Under the pieces are notes generated by a model. That model did no database searches, was not told the DNA's origin, and saw nothing but the letters and a program-made list of their open reading frames with translations. The position numbers were made by a program, and so were the translations under genes. A DNA stretch of 64,000 bases from Isoperla grammatica (Eukaryota > Arthropoda > Insecta > Plecoptera > Perlodidae), in the NCBI GenBank assembly GCA_945910005.1, contig OX246741.1, positions 51,842,424 to 51,906,423 of the forward strand, in the 5' to 3' direction. How positions within the stretch are numbered: the first letter of the stretch is position 1; every line of letters starts with the position of its first letter. Positions 1-11,357 of this stretch are shown piece after piece.

Positions 1-235
1 CGTTTAGCTGGCCGTGGCGCTCATAGACTCACAGCACTCCACGGCTGCAACGTTGCCACTTCTCTCTGTCTGCCACGTTGCCATGTTGTTGTGAATATCC
101 GGTGACTGACCGTTCAAGCTGGTCGTGGCGCTCATAGACTCACAGCACTCCACGGCTGCGTTGCCACTTCTCTCTGTCTGCCACGTTGCCATGTTGTTGT
201 GAATATACGGTGACTCACCGTTCAAGCTGGCCGTG
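1..235. repeat. 111/120-bp minisatellite, left block
   Basis: About two copies of a unit of roughly 108-111 bp, marked by the phrases GCTGGCCGTGGCGCTC and CAACGTTGCCACTTCTC. The same satellite resumes at 2790, so the intervening LTR element inserted into it. Unit length is mostly a multiple of three, which keeps the minus strand open as a 37-40-residue repeat. I see no start context, splice sites or family match, so I treat it as satellite DNA. Confidence 0.9.
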
Positions 236-504
236 TGTGCTGTCTCACAGGCCCTCTTGATGCATTGTTGTACTGTTCACATCAAGAGGGCAGTGCGTCT
301 TTAGAAGATCTTTGGTTTGTGTGGGTTATACTATTGAGATCAAGAGGGCAGTGATGTAAAAAGATGTTTGGTTTGTTTTATTTTGAGAGGAGATTGGTTT
401 CCATGGAAACGGGAGTTGATCTACGGATTCCAAGTGGATTAGTTCTACGTGATTTGTGCCTTTTGATTCTTGTTGTGTATTAATGCTTAGTTTTAAATAA
501 AACC
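236..504 (+). repeat. 5' LTR, 3' end missing
   Basis: Begins TGTGCTGTCTCACAGG and matches the right LTR from 2428 almost base for base until AAATAAAACC (495-504), then diverges abruptly. About 90 bp at the end of the LTR are therefore lost. AATAAA near 496 is a likely polyadenylation signal. Confidence 0.85.
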
Positions 505-2243
505 GTCATCATATCCGACCACTCCCAAGTAGACAGCTGCATCTACAGACTGACAGCTCCGATGTAGGTCTCGGGGCGCAACTCTTCCAGTTCGACTCTG
601 ATGGGAACAAGAGGGTTATTGCGTTCGCCAGTAGGATACTACGAGGAGCAGAGAGGCGATATTTTACTACTGAGAAGGAGGCCTTGGCCATCGTATGGAG
701 CGTTCAAAAATTTAGAATGTATTTGATTGGGGAAAAGTTCACTATTTGGACCGACCATAAGTCGCTTTCGTTTTTAAGGCAATGCCGATTAAACAACGGA
801 CGATTGTCGCGTTGGATTCTGGTGTTACAAGAGTATCTTTTTGAGATCAAGCACTGCCCAGGTCGTGAAAACATTGTTGCGGACGCTTTGTCGCGGACGA
901 ACGTAGGGACCGTCCTGTCGCAAGCGGAGGGCGCTACATTACGTATTGCAACACTTGCCAAGCTACATAGGTGCATGAAAGCTCCGAATGCAGTGATAAA
1001 AGAGATTGTTAAGAAGCTACCGACAGCTCAACGTAGTGATGACTCTTTACGAGAGGTAATTGACGTTCTTGAGACAAACAACACTGTCGATGGAACCATG
1101 GGTGTTGCACATAGTGATAAGATAAAGAATTACGTGATCTTTGAGCAACTTCTTTTCCATCGTGGTGACTGCGAATCAACGTGGAAGGCGTGTGTACCAA
1201 AACAGGTGGTGGCCATCTTGGTATCTAATTATCATTTAGCGTACGGCCATTTTGGGGCATATAAGATTTTTGCTCTTATGCGTGACATGTTCTATTGGCG
1301 CGGTATGAAGCGGGATATCGTCACGATCATACGCGCGTGTGACGTGTGTCAAAAAGCCAAGGTGTCGCAGCGCACTCTGGCGGGCGAGATGGCGTCTATT
1401 CTTCCCACCCGATGTAATGAGTTAGCTGCCATGGACTTGTTTGGACCATTGCCGTCGGCAAGAGGGGGCGTGTGTTACGTACTTGTCGTCATAGATCTTT
1501 TCTCGAAATACGTATCACTGTACGCTTTGAAAAAGGCCACAACAAAAACTATCTTATCGAAAATAATAAATGACTATGTCATTAATGTGGGCCGACCATC
1601 GACAATACTGGCGGACAATGGTACCCAGTTCACATCCCGGCTGTGGTACGCGACGTTAGAGGGTGAACGTATTGAGGTCATTCACTCATCCGTGCGTCAT
1701 CCGCAAAGCAACCCCAGTGAGCGGGTGATGAGGGAGTTAGGGCGTGTCATCCGAACATACTGTCACGAGAAACATACCACGTGAGCGGAATACCTTCCGA
1801 CCATTCAACATTGGCTCAATGTGACCACGCACAGTGCGACTAACATGACACCATGGGAACTACATTTCGGACGTAAACCGGATCAAGAAGTGGTGAAGGT
1901 CCTCAATCCCCCACCTAATGTCAACATTCCGAACGAGTATGCTACTGTCGTGTGTATGGCGAGGGATTCGATGCGCAAACGAGCGGAGTACCGACAAAAG
2001 AGACACAATAGTTCACAACAATGTACGTCTCTTGACGTAGGAGACTTGGTCTTACTTAAAGACTACAACCAATCGTCAACATTGGATAAAACGATCAAAA
2101 AATTTTTCTTAATCTACAAAGGTCCATACAGGGTGGACACTGTGGTCGGCCCTAACGCGTATAAATTAATGGATGATGTAATTCAAAAGAGTGTTGGCAC
2201 TCATAACATTGTTAATTTGAAAAGATACCACCAGGCGGTATGA
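505..2243 (+). pseudogene. Ty3/gypsy pol remnant: RNase H and integrase
   Basis: One frame runs from the LTR junction to 2240, broken by a TGA at 1782-1784 where the family has a tryptophan. RNase H comes first: QTDSSDVGLGA near 549, TTEKEALAIVW near 669 and TDHKSLSFL near 750 supply the acidic residues. Integrase follows with an H2C2 zinc finger (HLAYGH ... CDVC, about 1235-1350), then the DDE core: D in MDLFGP, D in LADNGTQF, E in SNPSERVMREL (about 1720). After the stop the frame continues through a conserved TPWELHFGRKP segment and the basic tail (GDLVLLK, KGPYRV). Known role of the family: copying and inserting the element's DNA. This copy is broken by the stop and lacks reverse transcriptase. 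Confidence 0.92.
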
Positions 2244-2427
2244 AAACTAGGTTACTTGAACATGTGTGTTTGATTGTTGGTATAGCTTATAGTTTCTTTA
2301 TTTGTCTAGAGTACGTGACCGGTTGGGTCTGAGTGAATAATGTTTTGACTTATTGTAACAGCACTCATGTGTGAAAATTATGATAAATAGACGCAAGGTC
2401 ATTTATCTATCATTTTGGGGGGGGCTA

Positions 2428-2789
2428 TGTGCTGTCTCACAGGCCCTCTTGATGCATTGTTGTACTGTTCACATCAAGAGGGCAGTGCGTCTTTAGAAGA
2501 TCTTTGGTTTGTGTGGGTTATACTATTGAGATCAAGAGGGCAGTGATGTAAAAAGATGTTTGGTTTGTGTTATTTTGAGAGGAGATTGGTTTCCATGGAA
2601 ACGGGAGTTGATCTACGGATTCCAAGTGGATCAGATCTACGTGATTTGTGCCTTTTTCTTCTTGTTGTGTATTAATGCTTAGTTTTAAATAAAACCAGTA
2701 CTATATCTACTACAAAGTTTCTGTAATTTACATTCGTGTATTTACACTTGCCACCTCCCATCGTACATAGCCAGGATTGGAGTGTGACA
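2428..2789 (+). repeat. 3' LTR with polypurine tract
   Basis: A 362-bp LTR, TGTGCTG ... GTGTGACA, preceded by a polypurine tract TTTTGGGGGGGG at 2413-2424, the usual plus-strand priming site. Contains AATAAA near 2690. It is followed directly by CGTG and satellite. Confidence 0.85.
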
Positions 2790-2793
2790 CGTG

Positions 2794-4004
2794 GCGCTCA
2801 TCGACTCACAGCACTCCACGGCTGCAACGTTGCCACTTCTCTCTGTCTGCCACGTTACCATGTTGTTGTGAATATCCGGTGACTGACTGTTCAAGCTGGC
2901 CGTGTCGCTCATAGACTAACAGCACTCCACGGCTGCGTCACAGCAACGTTGCCACTTCTCTCTGCCCGCCACGTTGCCATGTTGTTGTGAATATACGGTG
3001 ACTCACCGTTCAAGCTGGCCGTGTCGCTCATAGACTAACAGCACTCCACGGCTGCGTCACAGCAACGTTGCCACTTCTCTCTGCCCGCCACGTTGCCATG
3101 TTGTTGTGAATATACGGTGACTCACCGTTCAAGCTGGCCGTGGCGCTCATAGACTCACAGCACACCACGGCTGCGTCACAGCAACGTTGCCACTTCTCTC
3201 TGCCCGCCATGTTGCCATGTTGTTGTGAATATACGGTGACTCACCGTTAAAGCTGTCCGTAGCGCTCATAGACTCTCAGCACTCCACGGCTGCAACGTTG
3301 CCACTTCTCTCTGACCGCCACGTTGCCATGTTGTTGTGAATACGGTGACTCACCGTTAAAGCTGGCCGTGGCGCTCATAGACTCACAGCACTCCACGGCT
3401 GCGTCACAGCAACGTTGCCACTTCTCTCTGCCCCGCCACGTTGCCATGTTGTTGTGAATATACGGTGACTCACCGTTCAAGCTGGCCGTGGCGCTCATAG
3501 ACTCACAGCACTCCACGGCTGCAACGTTGCCACTTCTCTCTGCCCGCCACGTTGCCATGTTGTTGTGAATATACGGTGACTCACCGTTCAAGCTGGCCGT
3601 GGCGCTCATAGACTCACAGCACTCCACGGCTGCAACGTTGCCACTTCTCTCTGCCCGTCACGTTGCCATGTTGTTGTGAATATACGGTGACTCACCGTTC
3701 AAGCTGGCCGTGGCGCTCATAGACTCACAGCACTCCACGGCTGCAACGTTGCCACTTCTCTCTGACCGCCACGTTGCCATGTTGTTGTGAATATACGGTG
3801 ACTCACCGTTCAAGCTGGCCGTGGCGGTCATAGACTCACAGCACTCCACGACTGCAACGTTGCCACTTCTCTCTGCCCGCCACGTTGCCATGTTGTTGTG
3901 AATATACGGTGACTCACCGTTCAAGCTGGCCGTGGCGCTCATAGACTCACAGCACTCCACGGCTGCGTCACAGCAACGTTGCCACTTCTCTCTGCCCTCC
4001 ATGT
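2794..4004. repeat. 111/120-bp minisatellite, right block
   Basis: About ten copies of the unit seen at 1-235. Two length classes differ by an insert GTCACAGCAA after CGGCTGC: about 111 bp (37 codons) and 120 bp (40 codons). The minus-strand frame, with the repeated phrase SLNGESPYIHNNMATW, stays open over several copies. This follows from unit length and is weak evidence for coding. The array ends near 4004 in unique AT-rich DNA. Confidence 0.9.
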
Positions 4005-4623
4005 TGATGAAGGTCAAGACATCTGGATGCGCCAGGTTACTACTCAACTGCGGGACAGTAAACGAATGCGAATTAGTTATTCATGTGATTTAAAGCATGT
4101 ATCTTTAACCTGTACTCATTCTTGCTTTTTTACGCTGGTCATTTCGATCTTCTATCTATATACTTCCAACAAGCATTAAAAATGAAGAATGTACGTACAT
4201 TTGAAATTGAACACTTTAATATAGGTAAATACTATAATTTAATAGGCGAATGCGCTAGTTATAGTATTTGATACAGGTGTGCAATGGAGGTGGTAGGGAA
4301 GAAAGTTCATTAAATATTTAACATTTGACCATTGACCGGTGTTGTCTCTCCTATGATCAAAAGATTTCACGATATTTCGAAAATGTAATTTTTATGGGAA
4401 AAAAGTTTTAAAAATACAAATTTTACTCGCTGAAATGGAATAAAATAAAACACCACTAATTAGTTATTTTTCTCTTCGTTTTTGCAATACTGCATAACAA
4501 TCAACAAAATTAATTAATTTATTTGCAAAATTAATTTTTTTAAGGAAATATCTATAGACTGCTTTGCATAAACATAGAGAAGAGAAATTGTTTTGGACGT
4601 GTCCCTTTTATGCATAGCTATAT
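4005..4623. other. AT-rich stretch, no feature seen
   Basis: No splice-bounded open frame, repeat or RNA gene recognised. Confidence 0.6.
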
Positions 4624-4823
4624 NNNNNNNNNNNNNNNNNNNNNNNNNNNNNNNNNNNNNNNNNNNNNNNNNNNNNNNNNNNNNNNNNNNNNNNNNNNNN
4701 NNNNNNNNNNNNNNNNNNNNNNNNNNNNNNNNNNNNNNNNNNNNNNNNNNNNNNNNNNNNNNNNNNNNNNNNNNNNNNNNNNNNNNNNNNNNNNNNNNNN
4801 NNNNNNNNNNNNNNNNNNNNNNN
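4624..4823. other. Assembly gap (200 N)
   Basis: Exactly 200 unknown bases. The apparent reading frames across it are meaningless. Confidence 1.
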
Positions 4824-5158
4824 TTACGGCGTCCGAAATGTGTGGTCACAAGACGGCGTCGTAATGATAGTCGATGGTGACGTGCGCCACCGAATCACCC
4901 GACTCAGCAGTCTTCGCCAAATCGAACACTAGTTTGCACTAAATCAGTTGAACCCCCTATAGTAAGAACTCAGTACTTGCCAGGACGAAGACCTACCTGC
5001 AGTGTCTGCTCTTATTAGCTTGTTTTTGGTTTTATTAACCTACTTATTTGTACTAATCTTAAAATCCATACATACTGGTATACTTTTAGTTTTAAGTTTT
5101 GTTTTTAGTTTAAGTAATTCATTTAGTTTTAATATTTTAGTCTTATTGGATATTCATA
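4824..5158 (+). other. Likely 5' region of the non-LTR element
   Basis: Non-coding, T-rich DNA between the gap and the endonuclease start. Assigned only by position. Confidence 0.4.
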
Positions 5159-6266
5159 ATGGATATTGATGCCTCTACTCATGGAGTTTTATGTGGTATT
5201 GCTAAACAATACTCATCTAGTCTTAAAATCGCGCATATTAATGCTCAATCGTTAGTTGATGCGGACCACTTCGCGGAATTTCATAGCATGTTTGGAGACT
5301 CAAAATTTGACATCATAGCAATAAGTGAAACTTTTCTAAAATCAACTATACCTGATTCATGTATTGAACTGCCCGGGTATTCTGTATACAGAAAAGATCG
5401 CAAAGTAAAAACGTGGGGGTGGAGTAGCCGTGTATGTACGGGAAAGTTTTAAGACTAAAATATTACCTTGCGCTCCCAGGAAAGCAGATCTTATGTACGA
5501 CTACACTCCCGAATATTTAATATTGGAAATCTCTTTCCTAAGTACTCAATTGCTCTTCTCATGTATATACAGAGCTCCAAAAATAGGTTTTATGGATCTA
5601 TTCGTGAATGACATGTACAGTCACATATTCCATTATAAAAACTTAATAGTTGCTGGCGATATGAACGCACGCTTTGGTTCCAGTGCATTTGAAACTGAAA
5701 ACATTATTGACGTTCTTAATATGTGCAATCTTACTCGCATACCATTCAGTAATACATTTCATACTTCCACAACAGATAGTAATCTCGACGTTATAGCCTC
5801 AAACTGCCCCAATCTAGTTCAAACGTTTGGCCAGTGCCCTGCTTCCGGATTTTCAAACCACGACCTAATTTACGCTGTTTTTTCTCTGACTATACCCAAA
5901 TACACACCTAAGCTAATAACATATAGAGATTTCTCCAAGGTTGTCTATGACGAATTTTCCGCTGATGCATTTAACATTGAGTGGCATGTTATCACTGAAA
6001 CCAACGACATTGACGAAAAAGTTGACATTTTCTCTTCATTACTCACTGGACTGTATGACAAACACGCTCCACTCAAGACAGTACGGATCAAGCACCCGCC
6101 AGCCCCATGGATGACACTAGACATTAAACGACTGATAAAAGACCGCGACTGTGCTAGAAGACATCATATCAAAACTAAAAATAGCGACGACTATGAAACG
6201 TATCGAACACTTCGTAACAAAACAAAGCAAGCCATCCGAAACGCAAAAATTAAATTTACTCATAAC
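5159..6266 (+). pseudogene. LINE apurinic-like endonuclease domain, frameshifted
   Basis: First part (5159 on) reads KIAHINAQSL and FDIIAISETFL, the N-terminal endonuclease motifs of non-LTR retrotransposons. The frame shifts by one base around 5412-5430, at a run of G where the family has RGGGVAVYV, and continues as YTPEYLILEI, FSCIYRAP, LIVAGDMNARFG, SNLDVIAS and SGFSNHDLIYAVF (the terminal SDH-like motif). It then runs into the linker before RT (KTKQAIRNAKIKF), where a hAT-like element interrupts it. Family role: nicking target DNA for target-primed reverse transcription. The frameshift makes this copy defective. Confidence 0.88.
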
Positions 6267-6883
6267 TAGGGCTAGGATGTTCAGGACCTTTCAAAGTAAG
6301 AAAAAGGCAGGCAAATAGTACCTTTAAAACAGCAAAAAAGGACCTAAATAGGACCTATTGAATTTATTCGAATTCTATTGGTTTCGTTACTTTCAGTATT
6401 GTTTTATTAAATAAATTCAGTTACACTTATATATTTTCGTGGAGTGGGGGGGGGGGGGAAGTTTTATCGATGTATCAAACACCAGAAGAAAAATTAAAAA
6501 CATAATTTTATCTTTCTAATTTCATTTCACATATTTTTGCGTCGCTGCAGACATCGGCTGGCTCATCTCATCTCTGACTCATCGTTACAGTATTCGACAA
6601 CAAACAAATCATTGCGTATGCTTGGCCCGATGATGTGGCAAGCTCGACACTGCACTCACACGTTTTGCATCCGTTTTAGCAAATTACATCAAAATAGGCA
6701 AATAGTCCCTTAAAAATGCCAAAAAAGGACCTTTTCTCATGAAATGATGTAAATAGGCATTTTAAGGCAAAATAAAATGCATATTTTTGGCATCCCTAAC
6801 ACTTGAAACACACTTAAAACTATTTTCCAGGAGAGTATTTACCAATAGAAAAAAAAGGAGATGTCCTGAACATCTTAGCCCTA
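6267..6883. mobile_element. hAT-like non-autonomous element inside the LINE
   Basis: Ends are near-perfect inverted repeats of about 21 bp starting TAGGGCTAGGATGTTC, the right-hand copy differing at one base. The 8-bp direct repeat CTCATAAC flanks it (6259-6266 and 6884-6891). An 8-bp duplication with a TAGGG start fits the hAT superfamily. No transposase is encoded. Insert plus duplication is 625 bp, and subtracting it lines up the LINE reading frames on either side, which confirms both boundaries. Confidence 0.85.
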
Positions 6884-8667
6884 CTCATAACCTATTCAAT
6901 ACATCAAAATCTCCCTCTACCCTATGGAGTACAATCAGATCACTAGGCATTGGTAAACAAAGTACATTGACTCCCGACGTGTCAGTATCTGCTGAATCGC
7001 TAAACACCTACTTTACGTCCATTGCTAGAGTTACTGATCCAGCTAGACTTCGGAACGTAATTGATCGATACAAGGGAATTCCGCAACCTGACCGTGAAAC
7101 CTTTCACTTTTCACACGTCTGCCCGAACGATGTCATTAAAGCTGCCCAAAGCATTAAATCTAAAGCAAATGGACCAGATAATATTTGAATTACACTCATT
7201 CTAAAATGCATATCTATCATTTTACCGTCACTCATGCATATTTTCAATGTTTCACTTCAGACCGGTGTTTTTCCAAACAAGTGGAAGATGGCACATGTTA
7301 AACCTATTCCAAAAATATCCAAACCTGCCACTTGCAGTGACTTCAGACCCATTAGCCTCCTATGTGTACTAGGTAAAATTCTTGAAAAACTAGTACATGG
7401 CCAACTTCAAGCTTACCTATCTACACATAATGTTCTCAGCCCTCTTCAATCTGGCTTCCGGAAGGGACATAACACAACTACAGCACTCATTAAAGTAACT
7501 GATGATATCCGCTTTGCAATGGATAGAAAAGAAGTGACACTGTTAACCTTGTTTGACTTAAGCAAAGCCTTTGATTGTGTGCAACACGAGTTGCTCCTTA
7601 CTAAGCTCTCTAATATTGGTGTATCGGATTTGGCAATTCACTGGTTCTCTTCTTATTTGTCTAATCGCGGTCAACAAGAAGTCTATGATAACAATGCTTC
7701 TTCTTGGATCACAATATCTATCGGAGTTCCTCAAGGATCAGTTTTAGGTCCTTTGATGTTTTCAATATATATAAACGAGATATCTGCCTGTTTCAAACAT
7801 TCTGAGCACCATATGTATGCTGATGACCTACAAATGTACATTCATTTTCTGTCTAAGGATATAGTACACGCTATTAACTGCACGAACAGCGACATATGTA
7901 ACTTGCTCACTTATGCAAATGACCACAACTTGACACTTAATGTAGCAAAAACTCAACTGGTATTACTTGGATATAAAAAATTGCTGAGTAACATAGACAA
8001 GTTGCTTCTCCCACCAATCACAATAAACAACATTGCCATACCGTACCAGCAATCAGTGAACAACCTAGGCCTTTTAGTTGATGAAACACTCTCATGGACT
8101 CCTCATATAAATAATCTAACAAAGAAAGTTATCTCAAGTATGCACCAACTCAAACGAAATTGCCCATTCCTTCCTCTCTCAGTTCGCAAAGTTGTAATTC
8201 AGGCTCTCATATTTCCCATCATTGACTACGCATCTGTAGTCTACAATGATTTGACAGATACGCTCAACATTAAGCTGCAGAGAGTACAAAACGCATGCAT
8301 TAGATTTATTTCCGACGTCAGACGTGACGAACATATTACGCCATATTATGTCAAGCTAAAATGGCTTAAACTCGTTGATAGGCGCACTCTGTCGATTGTA
8401 GTATTAGTATCCAAAATAATGAAGTCCCAATGCCCTCCGTACCTCTTTCAATCTTTTATTCGCATGGGAACTGTCCGTAATCGCACAAATAGACACACAT
8501 CAAATACAGTTCAAATACCAAAACACCGTACAGTAAAATGCAACAAATCATTCACAATTACAGCTAGCCGCCTTTGGAACAGATATCTTCTGCAAACATA
8601 TTTTAAAACGTCGCTCTCCACGCTCAGAAGTAGCATCCACAACCGTCTCCTTTCCACATATAATTAA
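6884..8667 (+). pseudogene. LINE reverse transcriptase domain with one stop codon
   Basis: Reads STLWSTIRSLGIGK, then NGPDNI with a TGA at 7186-7188, and continues in the same frame. RT motifs: FPNKWKMAHVKPIPK, FRPISLLCVLGKILEKL, LQSGFRKGHNTTTAL, LFDLSKAFDCVQHELL (about 7550), GVPQGSVLGPLMFSIYIN (about 7725) and the catalytic YADDLQMY (about 7818). A thumb/C-terminal region follows (SWTPHINNLTKK, IDYASVVYND, QRVQNACIRFI) to a natural stop at 8665. The RT core is otherwise well preserved, so the copy is fairly young. A codon change at 7186 or slippage are both possible causes of the stop. Confidence 0.93.
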
Positions 8668-9262
8668 AATATGATCAGTTTCAAAAGATGATCTAAAACT
8701 GTTTAGATTTGTATATTAATTTATTAAATATATCTGAATTCGCGCAAGTAGGTACTAAGCATTGACATATTACAATTTATAATTCCAGTCATAAATATTT
8801 GCATTATAACTACATAGTTTCATATACACCTGAGTAATGGCATAGTATACATTAGGTTACTAATTAGAGTTAGTATAACATTTGGACTAGAATAATACTA
8901 TTATTAGCATAAATATTAGAATAAGCATAGTATTAAAAGTACAATTTGCAATAGAATTTTAGCTTGTGAACTCGTTTTTTTTCTCTTCTTCTTTCTTTTG
9001 TTCAATAGAATTAGTGATGCCTTCTGCATAACATCTGTAAGATAAAATATGTATACAAAGTGTATTTTATACTAGTTTATAATGGTATTATTGCCAATTC
9101 AATATGTATTATCTCACATTCATATATTTCATGTTCATATGTTTATGGTGTCTGTAAAATATCTGTAATGAAGAGGTTGGCTACACTCAAAGGGGCTTAA
9201 TAGCCCTACGTAGCACGCCTTTAAGCCAATAAATATCAATATAAATATCAAATATCAATATC
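8668..9262 (+). other. LINE 3' untranslated region and tail
   Basis: AT-rich non-coding DNA after the RT stop, closing in a short degenerate tandem of AATATCA/AATAAATATC at 9225-9262, the kind of simple tail many LINEs end in. No target duplication could be fixed because the 5' end is undefined. Confidence 0.55.
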
Positions 9263-9325
9263 TCTTTCTCTCTTTCAGAGGAGCCGGTTACCTTTACAAT
9301 GTATGGGTCACATGAATAAAGATGA

Positions 9326-9449
9326 ATATGATTATGAATACTAACCAAACTGTTCTCCCGTATCAGTAAATGTGGCACCACCGCCGTGATGAATATGCAT
9401 ACTAACCGAATTATTCTCCCGTATCAGTAAATGTGGCACCACCGCGGTG
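9326..9449 (-). repeat. Tandem duplication of an exon end and its donor
   Basis: Two copies of about 60 bp sharing the phrase GTGGTGCCACATTTACTGAT and the donor GTTAGTAT. Copy one ends the secreted-protein exon (donor at 9401-9406). Copy two repeats exon end plus donor (9340-9345) and, if used, would end the exon in phase 1 instead of 0. Confidence 0.75.
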
Positions 9450-9641
9450 TAGACTCGCAGTTTGCGACCGTTCTCAAAGAACTTGTTGTGAAGATATGAG
9501 TAGCACAGCACACACGTGTGCAGGGTGAAGTCTTGCTTGTCCAACATGACCCCATCACGTGATCTGCACGTGTCAGGGTTGCCACCTGTTGCCAGGGCAA
9601 CCCAGGATAACACTACAAGAAGCCAGAGCATGTTGGTGGAC
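9407..9641 (-). CDS. Probable internal exon of a small secreted protein
   Basis: On the minus strand an acceptor (TTGTTGCAG, next to 9641) opens an exon with ATG at 9631. It runs 75 codons to a donor GTTAGT (intron begins 9406), ending in phase 0. The peptide starts MLWLLVVLSWVALATGG, a clear signal sequence, and then has three cysteines in DTCRSRDG and HTCVLCYSYL, followed by GRKLRVYTAVVPHLLI. That suggests a small secreted, perhaps disulphide-bonded or neuropeptide-like product; I do not recognise the family. Partner exons were not found. The donor end is tandemly duplicated just downstream (separate entry). Exon status rests on both splice sites plus the signal peptide. Confidence 0.5.
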
Positions 9642-9699
9642 CTGCAACAATGGAGCTGGTGGTAAAGTAACGAAGTTTTGTTTTGTTAACATGCTATTT

Positions 9700-9824
9700 T
9701 CGTCTTTGCCTTACTCGGAAAATAAAAGCGTTGGGCGCTTACGGTATTGATACAGATTACAGAATTTGGTTGTTCATGGAGGGAAAGCGCCCAACGCTTT
9801 TATTTTCCGAGTAAGGCAAAGACT
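9700..9824. repeat. Hairpin inverted repeat (MITE-like)
   Basis: Arms around 9703-9739 and 9784-9822, sharing TTTGCCTTACTCGG and AAAAGCGTTGGGCG, separated by about 45 bp. Confidence 0.7.
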
Positions 9825-10985
9825 TGTCGGGACAAAATTTATTTTTTACTTTTTAATACATTTTAATATAAGCGTTGTTTTAAAAAAGTATTTTTTTCAT
9901 GTAATATTTCCCATAAGAAAAACAAACTCCATAGCAACCATAAACAACTCCTAGCTCGACTGTGCATCTGACTCTTAGACATACCGGTGTAAGGATACGT
10001 CGTTGCTAAGGAACGGTAATGTCGTTTCTAAGCAAAAGAGTCTAGATTTCCTCCATTGCATACAAATGAGACAAAACTCAATATCAATGGAAGAAAGTAG
10101 AGTTACGATTTAATCAATGAAGGCGGTAGTGTTTAATGGATGTTAGATAAACACTTACCACCTACAGAAGTGAGGATTTAAATTTGTCTGCCAGATAGTA
10201 AATACTTGTAGATGAATAGTTTAGCAGAAGTAACCGGCTTAATAATTTACCGTGAGAATTCTGAATTGAAATGGAGTTTTACGGAAATTTTTTGGTGGCA
10301 GTGGAAAATTAAAGAATTTAATTTTGAAATTTAAATAATCTGGTTATGCAGCATTGTTCATCAGGAGAAATTATAAATATACAATGTAAAGAACGTAGAT
10401 TTACCACTTACTATAAGTTTTAACGGAAATATTTTGGCGCCATATAGTAAACTGTACGATTGGATACTTATAAACGCTGTACGTTCAGATATGAAGCAAA
10501 ATACAATATAATGACATTCATAATGTAAATAAACGCTTATTTAATATTATTTCTGTTTTTCGCATTGTAATTTTTTTTACTTCATGTTTTAGCTTTGTAA
10601 ATACTAAATATCAAGTAAATGTTTTGAAGGTTAAAACACAATAAATAAACATTCTGAAAGATGTGTGATGAGTTGGTCGTAAAAGGAATATATTTAGACT
10701 TAAAGCGCAGTTAACAGTAGATTCATGATCACATCTTAGAACGATCTATTTTTAAGTAGCCTACGAGCAATAAAACAACTTTTCGTTCTTGAAGAAAACC
10801 ATCGTTAAAGTAGGTTTAGTGTAGTAGACACATTAACAGCTCAAACATCTTCTCGCTAAAATAATAATCAAATGTAGTTTGAGTCATGTTTAAGTTGAAT
10901 CTGCCAAGTTAAGTTTATGGGGATTTGATGAGTTTCATCTAATTGCGTATTCTGATCAATCAACGATCTATGATCTCTGTCGATT
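9825..10985. other. AT-rich intergenic DNA
   Basis: No gene, RNA or repeat recognised. Confidence 0.55.
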
Positions 10986-11357
10986 CGTTGCTGGTTCGAT
11001 ACATCGAGGTTGCTGTTCGATACATCGAGGTTGCTGGTTCGATAGATCCAGGTTGCTGTTCGATACATCGAGATTGCTGTTCGATACATCGAGGATGAAG
11101 GTTCGATACACTGAGGTTGCCGGTTCGATACATCGAGGTTGCTGGTTCCATAGATCGAGGTTGCTGTTCGATACATCGAGGTTGCTGGTTCGATACATCG
11201 AGGTTGCTGGTTCGATACATCGAGGTTGCTGTACGATACATCGAGGTTGCTGTACGATACATCGAGGTTGCTGTTCGATACATCGAGGTTGCTGTACGAT
11301 ACATCGAGGTTGCTGGTTCGATACATCGAGGTTGCTGTTCGATACATCGAGATTGCT
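10986..11357. repeat. 21/22-bp minisatellite
   Basis: About 17 copies of GATACATCGAGGTTGCTG followed by TTC, GTTC or TAC. Lengths alternate between 21 and 22 bp, so no frame is conserved. The long apparent frames on both strands are artefacts of a repeat without stops. Confidence 0.95.

Larger units (their letters stand above)
232..2793 (+). mobile_element. Internally deleted Ty3/gypsy LTR retrotransposon
   Basis: Two matching LTRs flank a pol remnant, and the element is bounded by a candidate 4-bp target duplication CGTG (232-235 and 2790-2793). LTR ends are TG...CA. Primer-binding site, gag, protease and most of reverse transcriptase are missing: the left LTR breaks off at 504 and runs straight into RNase H. 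One in-frame TGA also breaks pol. The element cannot be autonomous. It sits inside the 111/120-bp satellite. Confidence 0.9.
4824..9262 (+). mobile_element. Degenerate non-LTR retrotransposon (CR1/Jockey-like group)
   Basis: Endonuclease then reverse transcriptase on the plus strand, a 3' region of about 600 bp and a tail of AATATCA-like repeats near 9225-9262. The left end is lost in the gap or undefined; no gag-like ORF1 is visible. Breaks are a one-base frameshift near 5412, a 617-bp insertion at 6267 and a TGA at 7186. The clade is inferred from RT motif style; I cannot separate CR1, L2 and Jockey by eye. Confidence 0.85.

Noticed and set aside
4514..4880. Open frames across the N gap
   Set aside because: They consist largely of unknown residues.
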